Source of the DNA: an uncultured Cytophaga sp.
Lineage (GTDB): Bacteria; Bacteroidota; Bacteroidia; Cytophagales; Cytophagaceae
DNA length: 36,215 nucleotides
Assembly (NCBI RefSeq): GCF_937863595.1
Contig: NZ_CALMGQ010000122.1
Location: forward strand, 1 to 36,215
Direction: 5' to 3'
Positions 1 through 8,717 of the stretch are shown here, piece by piece (the stretch's first letter is position 1; each line of letters opens with the position of its first letter). Under the pieces are notes generated by a model. It was given only the letters and a program-made list of their open reading frames with translations, had not been told where the DNA came from and made no database searches. Position numbers and translations under genes: made by a program.

Positions 1-112
1 TTATAAAAACGTTAATATTATGAATATATGCTAGTTGATCAAAATGATACTAAAGTAAAAACTTTTTAACAGTCAAGCCCTATAAACATATTTCCAAGAT
101 ATACACTGATCT

Positions 113-142
113 ACGACAAAACTATAATTATAGCTTTGTCGT
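113..142. repeat. 30 bp near-perfect palindrome
   Basis: The 15-base arms ACGACAAAACTATAA and TTATAGCTTTGTCGT are complementary except for one pair. It lies downstream of the DUF4349 gene's terminator, in a stretch without a gene at the window edge. It could be an operator, a hairpin or part of an element that continues outside the window; nothing in view decides. Confidence 0.5.
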
Positions 143-165
143 GTATGAATATAATTATCTTTAAA

Positions 166-204
166 AATAAACCTGGATCACCAAACGAATGATCCAGGTT
201 TATT
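166..204 (-). terminator. Rho-independent terminator of the DUF4349 gene
   Basis: A perfect 15 bp stem (166-180 with 190-204) encloses a 9-base loop. Read on the minus strand, the stem is followed by a T-rich tract. It lies about 40 bases past the stop codon of the DUF4349 lipoprotein gene, where a factor-independent terminator is expected. Confidence 0.8.
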
Positions 205-243
205 ACAAATTATTTTACGGTAACAACTAAACAAAGTTAATTT

Positions 244-1200
244 TTACTTTCTAAACTTAGGCGCTACAAAACGATACAAGAAAAATACCGCAACTGCTGC
301 TAAGATTAAACCCCATAAATTTAAGAGAAATAAAATCGTTACTTCTAAAATCTGCCAGCCTGAAATTAAGGACTCAATTACTTTTTTGCCAAAACCAGGC
401 TCGTATGCTGTAATATTTTTGAAGTCTGCTATCACATCGCGTTTGATATCTTGCCGTTGATACATAGATATTGTAATTGTACTAAAATCAATTTGATCGT
501 TTAGTGCCATATTCGCAATCTTCGCATTGTCTGACTGTTCTTGTTTGTTTGCTAAAATTTCTTCAGACGCAACCGTTTCGTTTAACCTTTTCCCTCTATT
601 ATCTATAGCATTGGTTAAACGTCTCTCCGTTTTATCCGCACGCTTTTGGGTTAAATCGTTTGATAACAATTGTAAGGCTACATCATCGGCTGTTATAATT
701 CTATGATCTAAATAATCTATGTGTTTCGCAATTGCTTTTAAGGTGGTATCCAACTTTGTGTTTGGTATACGAATCGTCATTGAATTCAATACTGTAAAGT
801 ACGTTGTCTCTAGGGTTGAGTCAGCACTAATAGCCGTAGAATTCACATAGTCAATGGTGCTATATAAGTTTGTGTAGCTTACAAATCCACCTTGTTGTCC
901 TACAATATCTTCAATACCATAGGTTGCTTTTACAACACTTTTAACTTTAAACTTTAAGTCGGCAGTACGAATAAATTTACGATTGCCATTCTTGTTTGTT
1001 TCAACTGCGGCTGAAGAAGAAATAGATTCGGAAGCAGCGTCTTTTGCTTTAGATTCAGAAACGGCTGATGCCATATCCACTGTAGAAGCCTCTGCGTTTT
1101 CGTTTGATTGATCAGAAGTTCTTTCTGCCTTATGTTCTTGAGAACAACTCAACAGAAAAAATGCAAAAAGTATACTAGTAAAAAGTAGATTCGTTTTCAT
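244..1200 (-). CDS. DUF4349 domain lipoprotein
   Basis: This 318-residue protein starts with a lipoprotein signal peptide whose lipobox is LLSC (Cys about residue 19), followed by a Ser/Ala/Glu-rich linker to about residue 75. The middle region, starting FIRTADLKFKVKSV, matches the DUF4349 family as I know it: a globular part and a helical, charged stretch (about 180-230) that probably forms a coiled coil. A hydrophobic helix near residues 285-310 is followed by a basic tail (APKFRK), so the protein may be anchored both by lipid and by a C-terminal membrane segment. The family has no firmly established function. It is a single gene with its own downstream terminator. Family assignment is fairly secure; role unknown. 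Confidence 0.8.
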   Translation of the reverse strand: MKTNLLFTSILFAFFLLSCSQEHKAERTSDQSNENAEASTVDMASAVSESKAKDAASESISSSAAVETNKNGNRKFIRTADLKFKVKSVVKATYGIEDIVGQQGGFVSYTNLYSTIDYVNSTAISADSTLETTYFTVLNSMTIRIPNTKLDTTLKAIAKHIDYLDHRIITADDVALQLLSNDLTQKRADKTERRLTNAIDNRGKRLNETVASEEILANKQEQSDNAKIANMALNDQIDFSTITISMYQRQDIKRDVIADFKNITAYEPGFGKKVIESLISGWQILEVTILFLLNLWGLILAAVAVFFLYRFVAPKFRK

Positions 1201-1617
1201 ATTGTAGTGTTTATAGAGGCAAAATACAAAAAATCTAGAGTAATGATTGCATTTATTTGGCTGGGGTTTGGGAAATAGTTTCCAGCTGCGAGTTTCTAGT
1301 TGCTATACCGAGTAGATGGGAAGTTTAGAGGAATAAAAAAAATAATGGTCAGGTGTCAATTATGAATTATGAATAAAAAATAGTAGTTAAAGAGTTAGAG
1401 AGAAAGAGAGAGAGATTAATTATGAATTTCTTGGTATAGGGTCTTTCGACACTAGACGTTCGTTCGGGGTTAGTACATTCAACGTTTTTTATGGAGTCAG
1501 GTAGAAAGACCCGACTCCATAAAAAACGTTGACAGCTATGGTGTGTCACAGACCATGGTAAAATTCATAACTCATAATTCATAACTCACAATTATTATCC
1601 TACTGACCACTTTTATA
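1201..1617. other. Intergenic stretch without a gene, holding a palindromic element
   Basis: This stretch between the DUF4349 gene and the end of hemN shows no convincing gene. A 60-codon open frame inside it is low-complexity and overlaps the inverted repeats. The region holds a short hairpin-like GGAAA-TAG-TTTCC, and from about 1346 to 1609 a MITE-like palindromic unit described separately. The promoter of the DUF4349 gene should lie at its left end; the nearest candidate, GTATTTTG on the minus strand, differs by one base from TAnnTTTG. Confidence 0.6.
1346..1609. mobile_element. Putative MITE-like non-autonomous palindromic element
   Basis: The ends are a perfect 7 bp inverted repeat (TGGTCAG at 1346-1352, CTGACCA at 1603-1609). 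Inside lie a 13 bp inverted pair (TTATGAATTATGA at 1360-1372, complement at 1572-1584) and a central 20 bp perfect inverted repeat (1479-1498 with 1513-1532) with a 14-base loop. No transposase is encoded and I see no clear target-site duplication, so the true borders are uncertain. It lies just past the hemN stop codon and might also act as a transcription barrier for the cco operon. Confidence 0.45.
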
Positions 1618-2979
1618 TCACATCGAAGTAGAAAACTGCACCTTCGTACTTTTATCTTCCCATAAGCGCACATCAAAAGCCATACAAATATTGCGTAAAA
1701 ATGCTTTCCCAATTTCTGAAACAGCAAAACTTGTATTACCCATAAGTATTAAACCATCTGCCTCCAAAGCGTGTAGTTGATTTATAATATCCATTGATAA
1801 TTCCCCTTCTTTCCAAGAAGTTCGATACTGGCACATGACTTCTAATATATGACTTCTCATATATAAATCTTGGTCTGTTAAAATATGTCCTTTAAAAACA
1901 GGAATAATTCCTTCATCTACTTTTTTCTGATACACCTCAACTGTTTTTACATTTTGTGCAAAGCCGCCCCAAGTATCACTAATAGATGAAACACCCAAAC
2001 CAATTGAAAACATCGTATGTTGCGCCGTATATCCCATAAAGTTACGATGGAGTTTACCGTTTTTACTTGCAAGCGTCAATTCATCGTTTGGTAAGGCAAA
2101 ATGATCCATCCCTACATCGCCATAGCCTGCATCTAAAAACATGGTTTTACCCAATTCATACAAATCTCTTTTAGTAGAGTCGCTCGGCAAATCTGCTTCT
2201 GTGAATTTACGCTGACCTGGTTTTAACCAAGGTACGTGCGCATAGCTATAAAAGGCAATACGATCGGGCATCAATCTAATTACTTTCTCTACTGTATCTT
2301 TAACCGTGTCGAGTTGCTGCATCGGTAATCCATACACCAAATCATAATTCACAGAAGTATAGCCGATTTCACGAGCTTCATCCGTAACTCGAACAACATT
2401 CTCTAATGGTTGTATGCGATTTATTATTTCTTGTACTTTGGGATCAAAATCTTGAATCCCAAAACTTACGCGTTTGAATCCCAAATCATAAAACATTTGT
2501 AAATGCTCCTTGGTTGTATTGTTCGGGTGTCCTTCAAAGCTAAAGCATGTTTCTTCTGGAATGATACAATCGGCGTAAATGGTCGTCAGTAAATAATTTA
2601 AATTCTCCGGACTAAAAAAAGTAGGCGTTCCTCCACCCAAATGCAATTCAGAAAGAATGGGTTTCTCTTCAAATAAATTCAAATATAATCTCCATTCTTT
2701 CAGTATGGTTTCAATATATGGAAGCTCTACTTTATGATTGATTGTTATACGTGTATTGCAACCACAATAAGTACACAAACTTTCGCAGTAGGGTAAATGA
2801 AGATACAAACTCATCCCACCTTTCTTATTCGAAATTAAAAAATTTTTTCGAACTGATTGCTCCCATTTCTCTGCATTAAAATCGGATACATCCCAATAAG
2901 GTACGGTTGGATAACTCGTATAACGCGGACAAGGCACATTGTATTTTTGCACCAACGCTTCTGAAATGACTTCTCTCAT
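1618..2979 (-). CDS. hemN: Oxygen-independent coproporphyrinogen III oxidase (HemN)
   Basis: HemN is a cytoplasmic radical SAM enzyme that decarboxylates coproporphyrinogen III to protoporphyrinogen IX without oxygen. The 453-residue length is normal. The N-terminus has the family phrase CPRYTSYPT, the radical SAM cluster motif CESLCTYCGC (about residues 65-75), a HLGGGTPTF motif (about 114-122) and the expected C-terminal HemN region. It starts two bases after the preceding TauE/SafE-like gene, so it is almost certainly the last gene of the cbb3 oxidase operon. That makes sense because the oxidase needs heme under low oxygen, when the oxygen-dependent enzyme works poorly. Identification is secure. 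Confidence 0.95.
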   Translation of the reverse strand: MREVISEALVQKYNVPCPRYTSYPTVPYWDVSDFNAEKWEQSVRKNFLISNKKGGMSLYLHLPYCESLCTYCGCNTRITINHKVELPYIETILKEWRLYLNLFEEKPILSELHLGGGTPTFFSPENLNYLLTTIYADCIIPEETCFSFEGHPNNTTKEHLQMFYDLGFKRVSFGIQDFDPKVQEIINRIQPLENVVRVTDEAREIGYTSVNYDLVYGLPMQQLDTVKDTVEKVIRLMPDRIAFYSYAHVPWLKPGQRKFTEADLPSDSTKRDLYELGKTMFLDAGYGDVGMDHFALPNDELTLASKNGKLHRNFMGYTAQHTMFSIGLGVSSISDTWGGFAQNVKTVEVYQKKVDEGIIPVFKGHILTDQDLYMRSHILEVMCQYRTSWKEGELSMDIINQLHALEADGLILMGNTSFAVSEIGKAFLRNICMAFDVRLWEDKSTKVQFSTSM

Positions 2980-2981
2980 AA

Positions 2982-3689
2982 TTAATGGCAGCTAGATGAT
3001 GAACAACAAGACTTTTCTGCAGACGGACTTACATAAGGTATTCCTAAATTCATTCCACGCAGTATCAATAATAATCCCAAGGCACAAACAAATACAGGCA
3101 CTACTCGTGTAAAGGTATTTTTCAATTTCAATGGGATGTAGTTTTTAGTCAGAATCAATGCGACCATTGCAGGCAAGGTGCCCAAACCAAATAAGGCCAT
3201 ATACAAACTACTCTGAACAAGGTCTGCTGTTGCAATCGCTCCAATAATAGCGAGTGATACAAGTCCACAAGGTAATAATCCATTCAACAACCCGATAATA
3301 AACAAAGATGAAAATGTATGCGATTTTAAGCGACTACCTATGGATTGTTTTAATGAATTGATAAATGGAAAATCAAAAACAGATTTTCCAGAGAACACTT
3401 TCTTAAACGCATATGGAAAAATCACCAATACTATCAATAGTGCACCAGATACAATTGACAAAGTTTGTTGTAAGCCAACAAGTTTGAATGCGGTACCCAA
3501 CAATCCAAAAATAAGTCCCAATAAAGCATACGTAAAAACACGACCAAGATTGTATATAAGTGCTGCTAAAAATCGCTTATATTTTACTGTCGTCTGAATT
3601 GGCAATGCAAGTGCTATAGGTCCGCACATTCCAATGCAATGTAGACTTCCTAAAAACCCCATTACAAATCCAGCCCAAATCATATTCAT
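2982..3689 (-). CDS. TauE/SafE-like (DsbD/CcdA-type) membrane protein of the cco operon
   Basis: This 235-residue integral membrane protein has about six hydrophobic segments and begins with GFLGSLHCIGMCGPIALALP, the hallmark of the sulfite exporter TauE/SafE family members found next to cco genes. A second conserved half-motif, NGLLPCGLV, lies near residue 140. The C-terminus ends in a Cys/His cluster (SCCSSSSCH) that looks able to bind a metal. The start overlaps the FixH stop codon by one base (TAATG), and a second Met lies two codons in. The place in the operon suggests a part in copper delivery or thiol handling for oxidase assembly rather than sulfite export; that is inference. Confidence 0.8.
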   Translation of the reverse strand: MNMIWAGFVMGFLGSLHCIGMCGPIALALPIQTTVKYKRFLAALIYNLGRVFTYALLGLIFGLLGTAFKLVGLQQTLSIVSGALLIVLVIFPYAFKKVFSGKSVFDFPFINSLKQSIGSRLKSHTFSSLFIIGLLNGLLPCGLVSLAIIGAIATADLVQSSLYMALFGLGTLPAMVALILTKNYIPLKLKNTFTRVVPVFVCALGLLLILRGMNLGIPYVSPSAEKSCCSSSSCH

Positions 3690-4129
3690 TATTTTATATC
3701 AATTGTTTTTTCCGTATAAAACAACAATGTATCCGCTTGCCAATCCACGTATATTATGTATCTACCTTTAGATAATTGATTCTTGAATATAAATTGTTTT
3801 TTGTTTTTTACAGAAATAGGGATAGTCAAATCTTTTTTAATATCCGAAGGCCTATAAATATTAATTGTCCCCTTAATTAAAGAATCTTCAAACTTCACAG
3901 GAAACAGAAACAATACCGTATCGTTTGACTGAACAACTTCAACATTGGCATCGTAATTAAGTGTATTGGTTTGCTTGTTAATTTTTCCTTGATATGCTAT
4001 TTCTCTATTGTAATAATCTTCAGCAACAAGCTCTGTATTAATATCAAATGTTTTATAAACAAGTGCTAACATAAACACAACAAAGCATGTAAAGAAGATA
4101 GCGATATAATGTCCCCAATGTAGTTTCAT
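3689..4129 (-). CDS. ccoH: CcoH/FixH-like cbb3 oxidase assembly protein
   Basis: This 146-residue protein has one N-terminal membrane helix (about residues 6-27, starting HWGHYIAIFF) followed by the typical phrase VAEDYYNREIAYQ and a periplasmic beta-rich domain. This matches the FixH/CcoH family, which associates with the cbb3 oxidase and supports its assembly and stability. It lies 11 bases after ccoG and overlaps the next gene by one base. Sequence conservation in this family is low, but the YYxxExxYQ motif and operon position make the call firm. Confidence 0.88.
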   Translation of the reverse strand: MKLHWGHYIAIFFTCFVVFMLALVYKTFDINTELVAEDYYNREIAYQGKINKQTNTLNYDANVEVVQSNDTVLFLFPVKFEDSLIKGTINIYRPSDIKKDLTIPISVKNKKQFIFKNQLSKGRYIIYVDWQADTLLFYTEKTIDIK

Positions 4130-4140
4130 AAACGCATAAT

Positions 4141-5550
4141 TTATTTAACAGGCCCCACAAATGAAGTACTTACTTCATCAATCATTTCATTCCCTTCAAA
4201 TACGCCAATGGTAATAGGCGTTTTAATCTTTGTAATATCCTTTTGATCCAATACAATAAATAAGGCTCCTTCAGACAAAGCATTTGGAACGATAACAGGA
4301 ATTTGTCCTACTAATTTTATTTCGCCAGCATGACTTGTAATCTCAAAACGGATTGGAATGGTATCGCGCGTTTTATTTATAATTTTAAAATTGTACAAAT
4401 TACTATACTTATCATTTCCTTGGCTTTGATACAACATACCAGGAGTTCTTAGTATAGTAGTTTCAACATCTGGTCGCGTTGCTAGTAACACCACCAATGC
4501 AACAACGAGTACAACTAAAATAATTGTGTAAGAAATAACTTTTTTCGTCCAAATAAAGCCCGTCCTGTTGCGAATACCTTCTTCAGATACATAGCGAATC
4601 AATCCCTTCGGCTTATTTATTTTCAACATAATGCTATCGCATTCATCCATGCACATCGTACAATTGATGCATTCCATTTGTACCCCATTACGTATATCAA
4701 TACCTGTTGGGCACACCACTACGCATTGGTGACAATCGATACAATCACCTTTACCTTCTGCTTCACGGTCTTCGCCTCGTTTTAAAAATCCTCTTATTTC
4801 ACCACGAACATAATCATACGCAACGTTAATCGAATTCTTATCCAGCATTACACCTTGTAATCTGCCATACGGACAAACAGTAGTACACACTTGCTCTCTG
4901 AAACGAGCAAACACGCCATAGAAAACAAACGTAAATACAACAATTGAAACCAAGCCTCCTATATGATTTACAGGATTATCAGATACAACCTTCCACCATT
5001 CATCGGTACCAATGATATAGGTTAAAAATAAATTCGAAATGAAAAATGAAAAAGATAAAAATATGGTGTGCTTCGCTAATTTTTTAAAGAATTTATTTAC
5101 TGATAAAGGAGCTTTATCTAAAGCCATTTGGCTTCGATAATCGCCTTCAATCCAGTATTCAATTTTACGAAAAACCATTTCCATGAAAATAGTTTGCGGA
5201 CATGCCCATCCACAAAACACCCTACCATATACTACAGTAAACAATACAATAAATACGATAAAGGCAATCATTGCTAATAAAAACAAATGAAAGTCTTGTG
5301 GCCAAAAAATAATACCGAATAAAATAAACTTACGTTCGATTACATTTAATAAAATTAGTGGATCTCCTTTTATACGTATAAAAGGAATCGCAATAAAAAG
5401 TAGTAGAAATACATAACTCACATAATTACGAGCGGTAGTAAAAAAACCTTTTGGTTTTTTAGGATATACCCATACACGTTTACCATCCGCATCTACTGTT
5501 GAAATGTGATCTCTAAATGATTCGTCTAGGTGATTGTTATGTTCTTCCAC
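4141..5550 (-). CDS. ccoG: CcoG/FixG polyferredoxin, cbb3 oxidase accessory protein
   Basis: CcoG is a membrane iron-sulfur protein thought to reduce Cu(II) for cbb3 oxidase maturation. The 469 residues begin with a cytoplasmic segment and several membrane helices, one followed by GRVFCGWACPQTIFMEM (about residue 110). A ferredoxin domain carries two clusters, CIDCHQCVVVCP and CINCTMCMDEC (about residues 270-305). After a last membrane helix (about 335-360) comes a C-terminal Ig-like periplasmic domain, as in the RdxA/CcoG/FixG family. It lies 17 bases after ccoP. Identification is secure. Confidence 0.95.
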   Translation of the reverse strand: MEEHNNHLDESFRDHISTVDADGKRVWVYPKKPKGFFTTARNYVSYVFLLLFIAIPFIRIKGDPLILLNVIERKFILFGIIFWPQDFHLFLLAMIAFIVFIVLFTVVYGRVFCGWACPQTIFMEMVFRKIEYWIEGDYRSQMALDKAPLSVNKFFKKLAKHTIFLSFSFFISNLFLTYIIGTDEWWKVVSDNPVNHIGGLVSIVVFTFVFYGVFARFREQVCTTVCPYGRLQGVMLDKNSINVAYDYVRGEIRGFLKRGEDREAEGKGDCIDCHQCVVVCPTGIDIRNGVQMECINCTMCMDECDSIMLKINKPKGLIRYVSEEGIRNRTGFIWTKKVISYTIILVVLVVALVVLLATRPDVETTILRTPGMLYQSQGNDKYSNLYNFKIINKTRDTIPIRFEITSHAGEIKLVGQIPVIVPNALSEGALFIVLDQKDITKIKTPITIGVFEGNEMIDEVSTSFVGPVK

Positions 5551-5567
5551 TACTTTTAATTATTATA

Positions 5568-6371
5568 TTATTTAACTAAATCACCTTGTGGGGCTTTAGC
5601 ATTTGGAGGATTAGTTCCTTTAAACGTCAATACAAAACTTGACACTTCTTGTATTTGCACTGCGCTAAGTTGTGCTTGCCAAGGTATCATCCCTTTTTCT
5701 GGCACACCAAATTTAATGGTTTTGAAAACGCTTTTGATATCACCACCATGCAACCAATAATCATCTGCAAAATTAGGACCTACGCCACCTTCACCCAACT
5801 TACCATGGCAGGCAGCACAGTTTTCCATGAATATTGTTTTACCCGCTTCGATTGCTGTTGCATCTGTCAATACTGTAGCAGAATTCTCATCTACTTTACT
5901 ACCGTGCAATTTCATTTCTGCTTCTGCAGCTACCATCGATTGCTCGTATTCTTGCAACTGCGTATCACCAGAACCAAATTGATAGTAATAATAATAGGCA
6001 AATGAGAAGACAACGGTTGCATAAAACATCCATTTCCACCACGTAGGCATATTGTTATCAAGCTCGCGAATACCATCGTACTCATGATCCATCATAACTT
6101 CATGCTCCCGATCAACAGGTACTCCACCCGTAAAATCAAACAAGGGTTCGGATGAATCTTTTTTGCCACTCATTACGCGAAGCGCTATTGTCATGTAGTA
6201 CAACATAACAAGTATGGCTAGTAACAATACAATTAATATCCCCAATACAAAAACCAATGTAATAGAATTGGAGTTGGAAGACTGAGGAGCTACTTCAGTA
6301 ACTACACTGGCAGCAAAGGATGAATGAATCATCAACAGAAAAGAAATAACTAATAAAATTCTAGTTTTCAT
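5568..6371 (-). CDS. ccoP: cbb3 oxidase subunit III (CcoP), mono-heme type
   Basis: CcoP carries electrons to the CcoN active site. This 267-residue protein has an N-terminal hydrophobic segment that reads as a signal peptide (ends near SSFAAS), a membrane helix at about 37-62, a second at about 115-130 preceded by the CcoP phrase YDGIRELDNNMPTWWKW, and one cytochrome c domain with CAACH near residue 185 and a Met-containing GMIPW loop as the likely sixth ligand. Proteobacterial CcoP usually has two heme sites; only one is present here. It lies 12 bases after ccoQ and 17 before ccoG. Identification is secure. Confidence 0.93.
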   Translation of the reverse strand: MKTRILLVISFLLMIHSSFAASVVTEVAPQSSNSNSITLVFVLGILIVLLLAILVMLYYMTIALRVMSGKKDSSEPLFDFTGGVPVDREHEVMMDHEYDGIRELDNNMPTWWKWMFYATVVFSFAYYYYYQFGSGDTQLQEYEQSMVAAEAEMKLHGSKVDENSATVLTDATAIEAGKTIFMENCAACHGKLGEGGVGPNFADDYWLHGGDIKSVFKTIKFGVPEKGMIPWQAQLSAVQIQEVSSFVLTFKGTNPPNAKAPQGDLVK

Positions 6372-6383
6372 ATACCAATGTAA

Positions 6384-6575
6384 TTAGTTTTTTAATGAAT
6401 CAGTAGTCCCATCTTCTAAAGGAAGATGAGACATAGTAGCAATATTTTCTTTACTTTCTTTAAATACTAGAATCGCAACGATTAAAAAGAATACGAAGAA
6501 AATAATAAAGGATATCAAGGGGTAGATTTCAATTCCACCGATGGTTGACATATGAGATTTTATAAACTTCAGCAT
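6384..6575 (-). CDS. ccoQ: CcoQ/FixQ-like small cbb3 oxidase subunit
   Basis: This 63-residue protein has one membrane helix (about residues 18-42) followed by a short charged tail, the shape of CcoQ/FixQ subunits, which stabilise the cbb3 complex. It sits between ccoNO and ccoP with gaps of 4 and 12 bases, the usual place for ccoQ. Sequence similarity among CcoQ proteins is weak, so the call rests mainly on size, topology and position. Confidence 0.82.
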   Translation of the reverse strand: MLKFIKSHMSTIGGIEIYPLISFIIFFVFFLIVAILVFKESKENIATMSHLPLEDGTTDSLKN

Positions 6576-6579
6576 ATCT

Positions 6580-8712
6580 TTATTTCGTTGAATTTTTAAT
6601 TTTTATATCTGTACCTAAACGTTGTAGATAAGCTATCATCGCAATGATTTCTTTATCTTTCGTTGTTTTAATATTATCCTTCGCTAGACTTGCTACAATT
6701 TTTTCTGCTTGTGCATCCATGTTTTGGTGTACCGTTGCTTCAAACCCATCTGGATATGGAACACCTAAGGTACGCATAGCTGAAATTTTCTTTTCAATGT
6801 CAGATACATCCAATGTATTTTCCAACATATTTGCATACGGAGGCATGATTGAGTTCGGTGAAGTAATAGTTGGATCTAGCATGTGATTGTAATGCCATGA
6901 ATCCGGATACTTACCACCTACACGATGCAAATCTGGACCTGTACGTTTAGAACCCCAAAGATGCGGGTGATCGTAAACAAACTCACCCGCTTTAGAGTAT
7001 TCTCCATAACGAACAGTCTCTGATCTGAATGGACGAACCATTTGAGAGTGACAGTTATTACAACCTTCTCTGATGTATATATCACGACCTTCTAATTCAA
7101 GCGGTGTGTATGGAGTTACAGATGCAATGGTTGGGATATTTGATTTCACTAAAAACGTTGGTACCATTTCAACAATACCACCAATTAATATAACAACCAA
7201 ACTGGCAATCATAAATTGAATTGGTTTACGTTCCAACCAACGGTGCCAGTGCGCACCTTCGTGTTCTTTGTAATCTTGTTGTAATGCAGGAGCTTCTGCA
7301 GCTTCGTTAGCATCAAATATTTTAACAGATGCAACTGTTTTAACAATGTTATAGCACATTACAATAACACCTGTCAAATACAACAATCCACCTATTGCAC
7401 GTAGCATATACATGTAACGTATTTGCAATACCGTTTCTAAGAAGTTTGGATATGCTAATACACCATCTGCAGTAAATTCTTTCCACATTGCACTTTGCGT
7501 GAAACCTGCCCAATACAATGGCAATGCATAAAACAAAATACCTAATGTACCAATCCAGAAATGGAAGTTTGCAAGTTTAAGAGAAAACAATTGCGTTTTG
7601 TACATTTTTGGAATCAACCAATAAATCATACCAAAGGTTAAGAAACCATTCCAACCCAAAGCACCAACGTGCACGTGTGCAACAATCCAATCCGTATAAT
7701 GTGCAATTGCATTTACACTTTTCAAAGACAACATCGGACCTTCAAACGTAGCCATACCATAAGCTGTAATAGCAACGACAAAGAATTTCAAAACAGGATC
7801 TATACGTACTTTATCCCAAACACTTCTCAATGTTAATAAACCGTTTAACATACCACCCCATGATGGCGCAATCAACATAACCGAGAATACAACACCTAAT
7901 GTTTGTGCCCAGTCAGGCAAAGCTGTATATAATAAATGGTGAGGTCCTGCCCAGATATACATAAATATCAAAGCCCAAAAGTGTATAATAGAAAGTCTAT
8001 AAGAATATACCGGTCTGTTAGCTGCTTTAGGAACAAAGTAATACATCAAACCTAAATAAGGTGTTGTTAAAAAGAATGCAACTGCATTATGTCCATACCA
8101 CCATTGTACTAAGGCATCTTGAACACCTGCATACCATGAGTAACTTTTCATAAACGTTACAGGAATTTCAACAGAATTTACAATGTGTAAAACTGCAACA
8201 GTTACAAACGTACCAATGTAAAACCAAATAGCAACATACAAATGTTGTTGTCTACGTTTTAAAATCGTCCCAAACATGTTCCAACCAAAAACTACCCAGA
8301 TAATCGTAATGGCAATATCAATTGGCCATTCCAATTCAGCGTATTCTTTACTGGAAGTAAAACCTAAGGGAAGTGTAATAACCGCAGCAACAATAATTAG
8401 TTGCCATCCCCAGAAATTGATTTTACTCAATGCATCGCTAAACATTCGTGCTTTACACAAACGCTGTAGCGAATAATACACCCCTGCAAAGATACCATTA
8501 CCTACAAATGCAAAAATAACTGCATTGGTGTGCAATGGTCGAATCCGACCAAAAGTAGTAATTTCAGCAAAATTGAATATGGGGTATACAAGTTGTGTTG
8601 CCGCTAGTAAGCCGACTAGCATACCAATCACGCCCCAAATCATGGTAGCGAAAACAAAATTCCTGACAATTAAATTGTCATAAGAAAATTTTTCAAGCGC
8701 ATTATTATTCAT
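6580..8712 (-). CDS. ccoNO: Fused cbb3 oxidase subunits I and II (CcoNO)
   Basis: This 710-residue protein joins the catalytic heme-copper subunit CcoN and the mono-heme cytochrome subunit CcoO, which are separate in Proteobacteria. Residues 1 to about 470 are the multi-helix CcoN part, with conserved histidines in RPLHTNAVIFAF, WWYGHNAVAFF, GPHHLLY and IVAHVHVGALGWNG. A linker and one membrane helix (about 500-525) lead to the CcoO domain with heme site GCNNCHSQMVRPFR and a likely Met ligand in NSIMPPY. The enzyme reduces oxygen to water in the inner membrane at low oxygen. It begins five bases after ccoS. Fusion of these subunits is known in Bacteroidota. Confidence 0.96.
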   Translation of the reverse strand: MNNNALEKFSYDNLIVRNFVFATMIWGVIGMLVGLLAATQLVYPIFNFAEITTFGRIRPLHTNAVIFAFVGNGIFAGVYYSLQRLCKARMFSDALSKINFWGWQLIIVAAVITLPLGFTSSKEYAELEWPIDIAITIIWVVFGWNMFGTILKRRQQHLYVAIWFYIGTFVTVAVLHIVNSVEIPVTFMKSYSWYAGVQDALVQWWYGHNAVAFFLTTPYLGLMYYFVPKAANRPVYSYRLSIIHFWALIFMYIWAGPHHLLYTALPDWAQTLGVVFSVMLIAPSWGGMLNGLLTLRSVWDKVRIDPVLKFFVVAITAYGMATFEGPMLSLKSVNAIAHYTDWIVAHVHVGALGWNGFLTFGMIYWLIPKMYKTQLFSLKLANFHFWIGTLGILFYALPLYWAGFTQSAMWKEFTADGVLAYPNFLETVLQIRYMYMLRAIGGLLYLTGVIVMCYNIVKTVASVKIFDANEAAEAPALQQDYKEHEGAHWHRWLERKPIQFMIASLVVILIGGIVEMVPTFLVKSNIPTIASVTPYTPLELEGRDIYIREGCNNCHSQMVRPFRSETVRYGEYSKAGEFVYDHPHLWGSKRTGPDLHRVGGKYPDSWHYNHMLDPTITSPNSIMPPYANMLENTLDVSDIEKKISAMRTLGVPYPDGFEATVHQNMDAQAEKIVASLAKDNIKTTKDKEIIAMIAYLQRLGTDIKIKNSTK

Positions 8713-8717
8713 AGATA

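Noticed and set aside
1367..1549. A 60-codon open frame on the minus strand between hemN and the DUF4349 gene
   Set aside because: It runs through the inverted repeats of the palindromic element, has no recognisable domain, and its composition is not like the neighbouring proteins.
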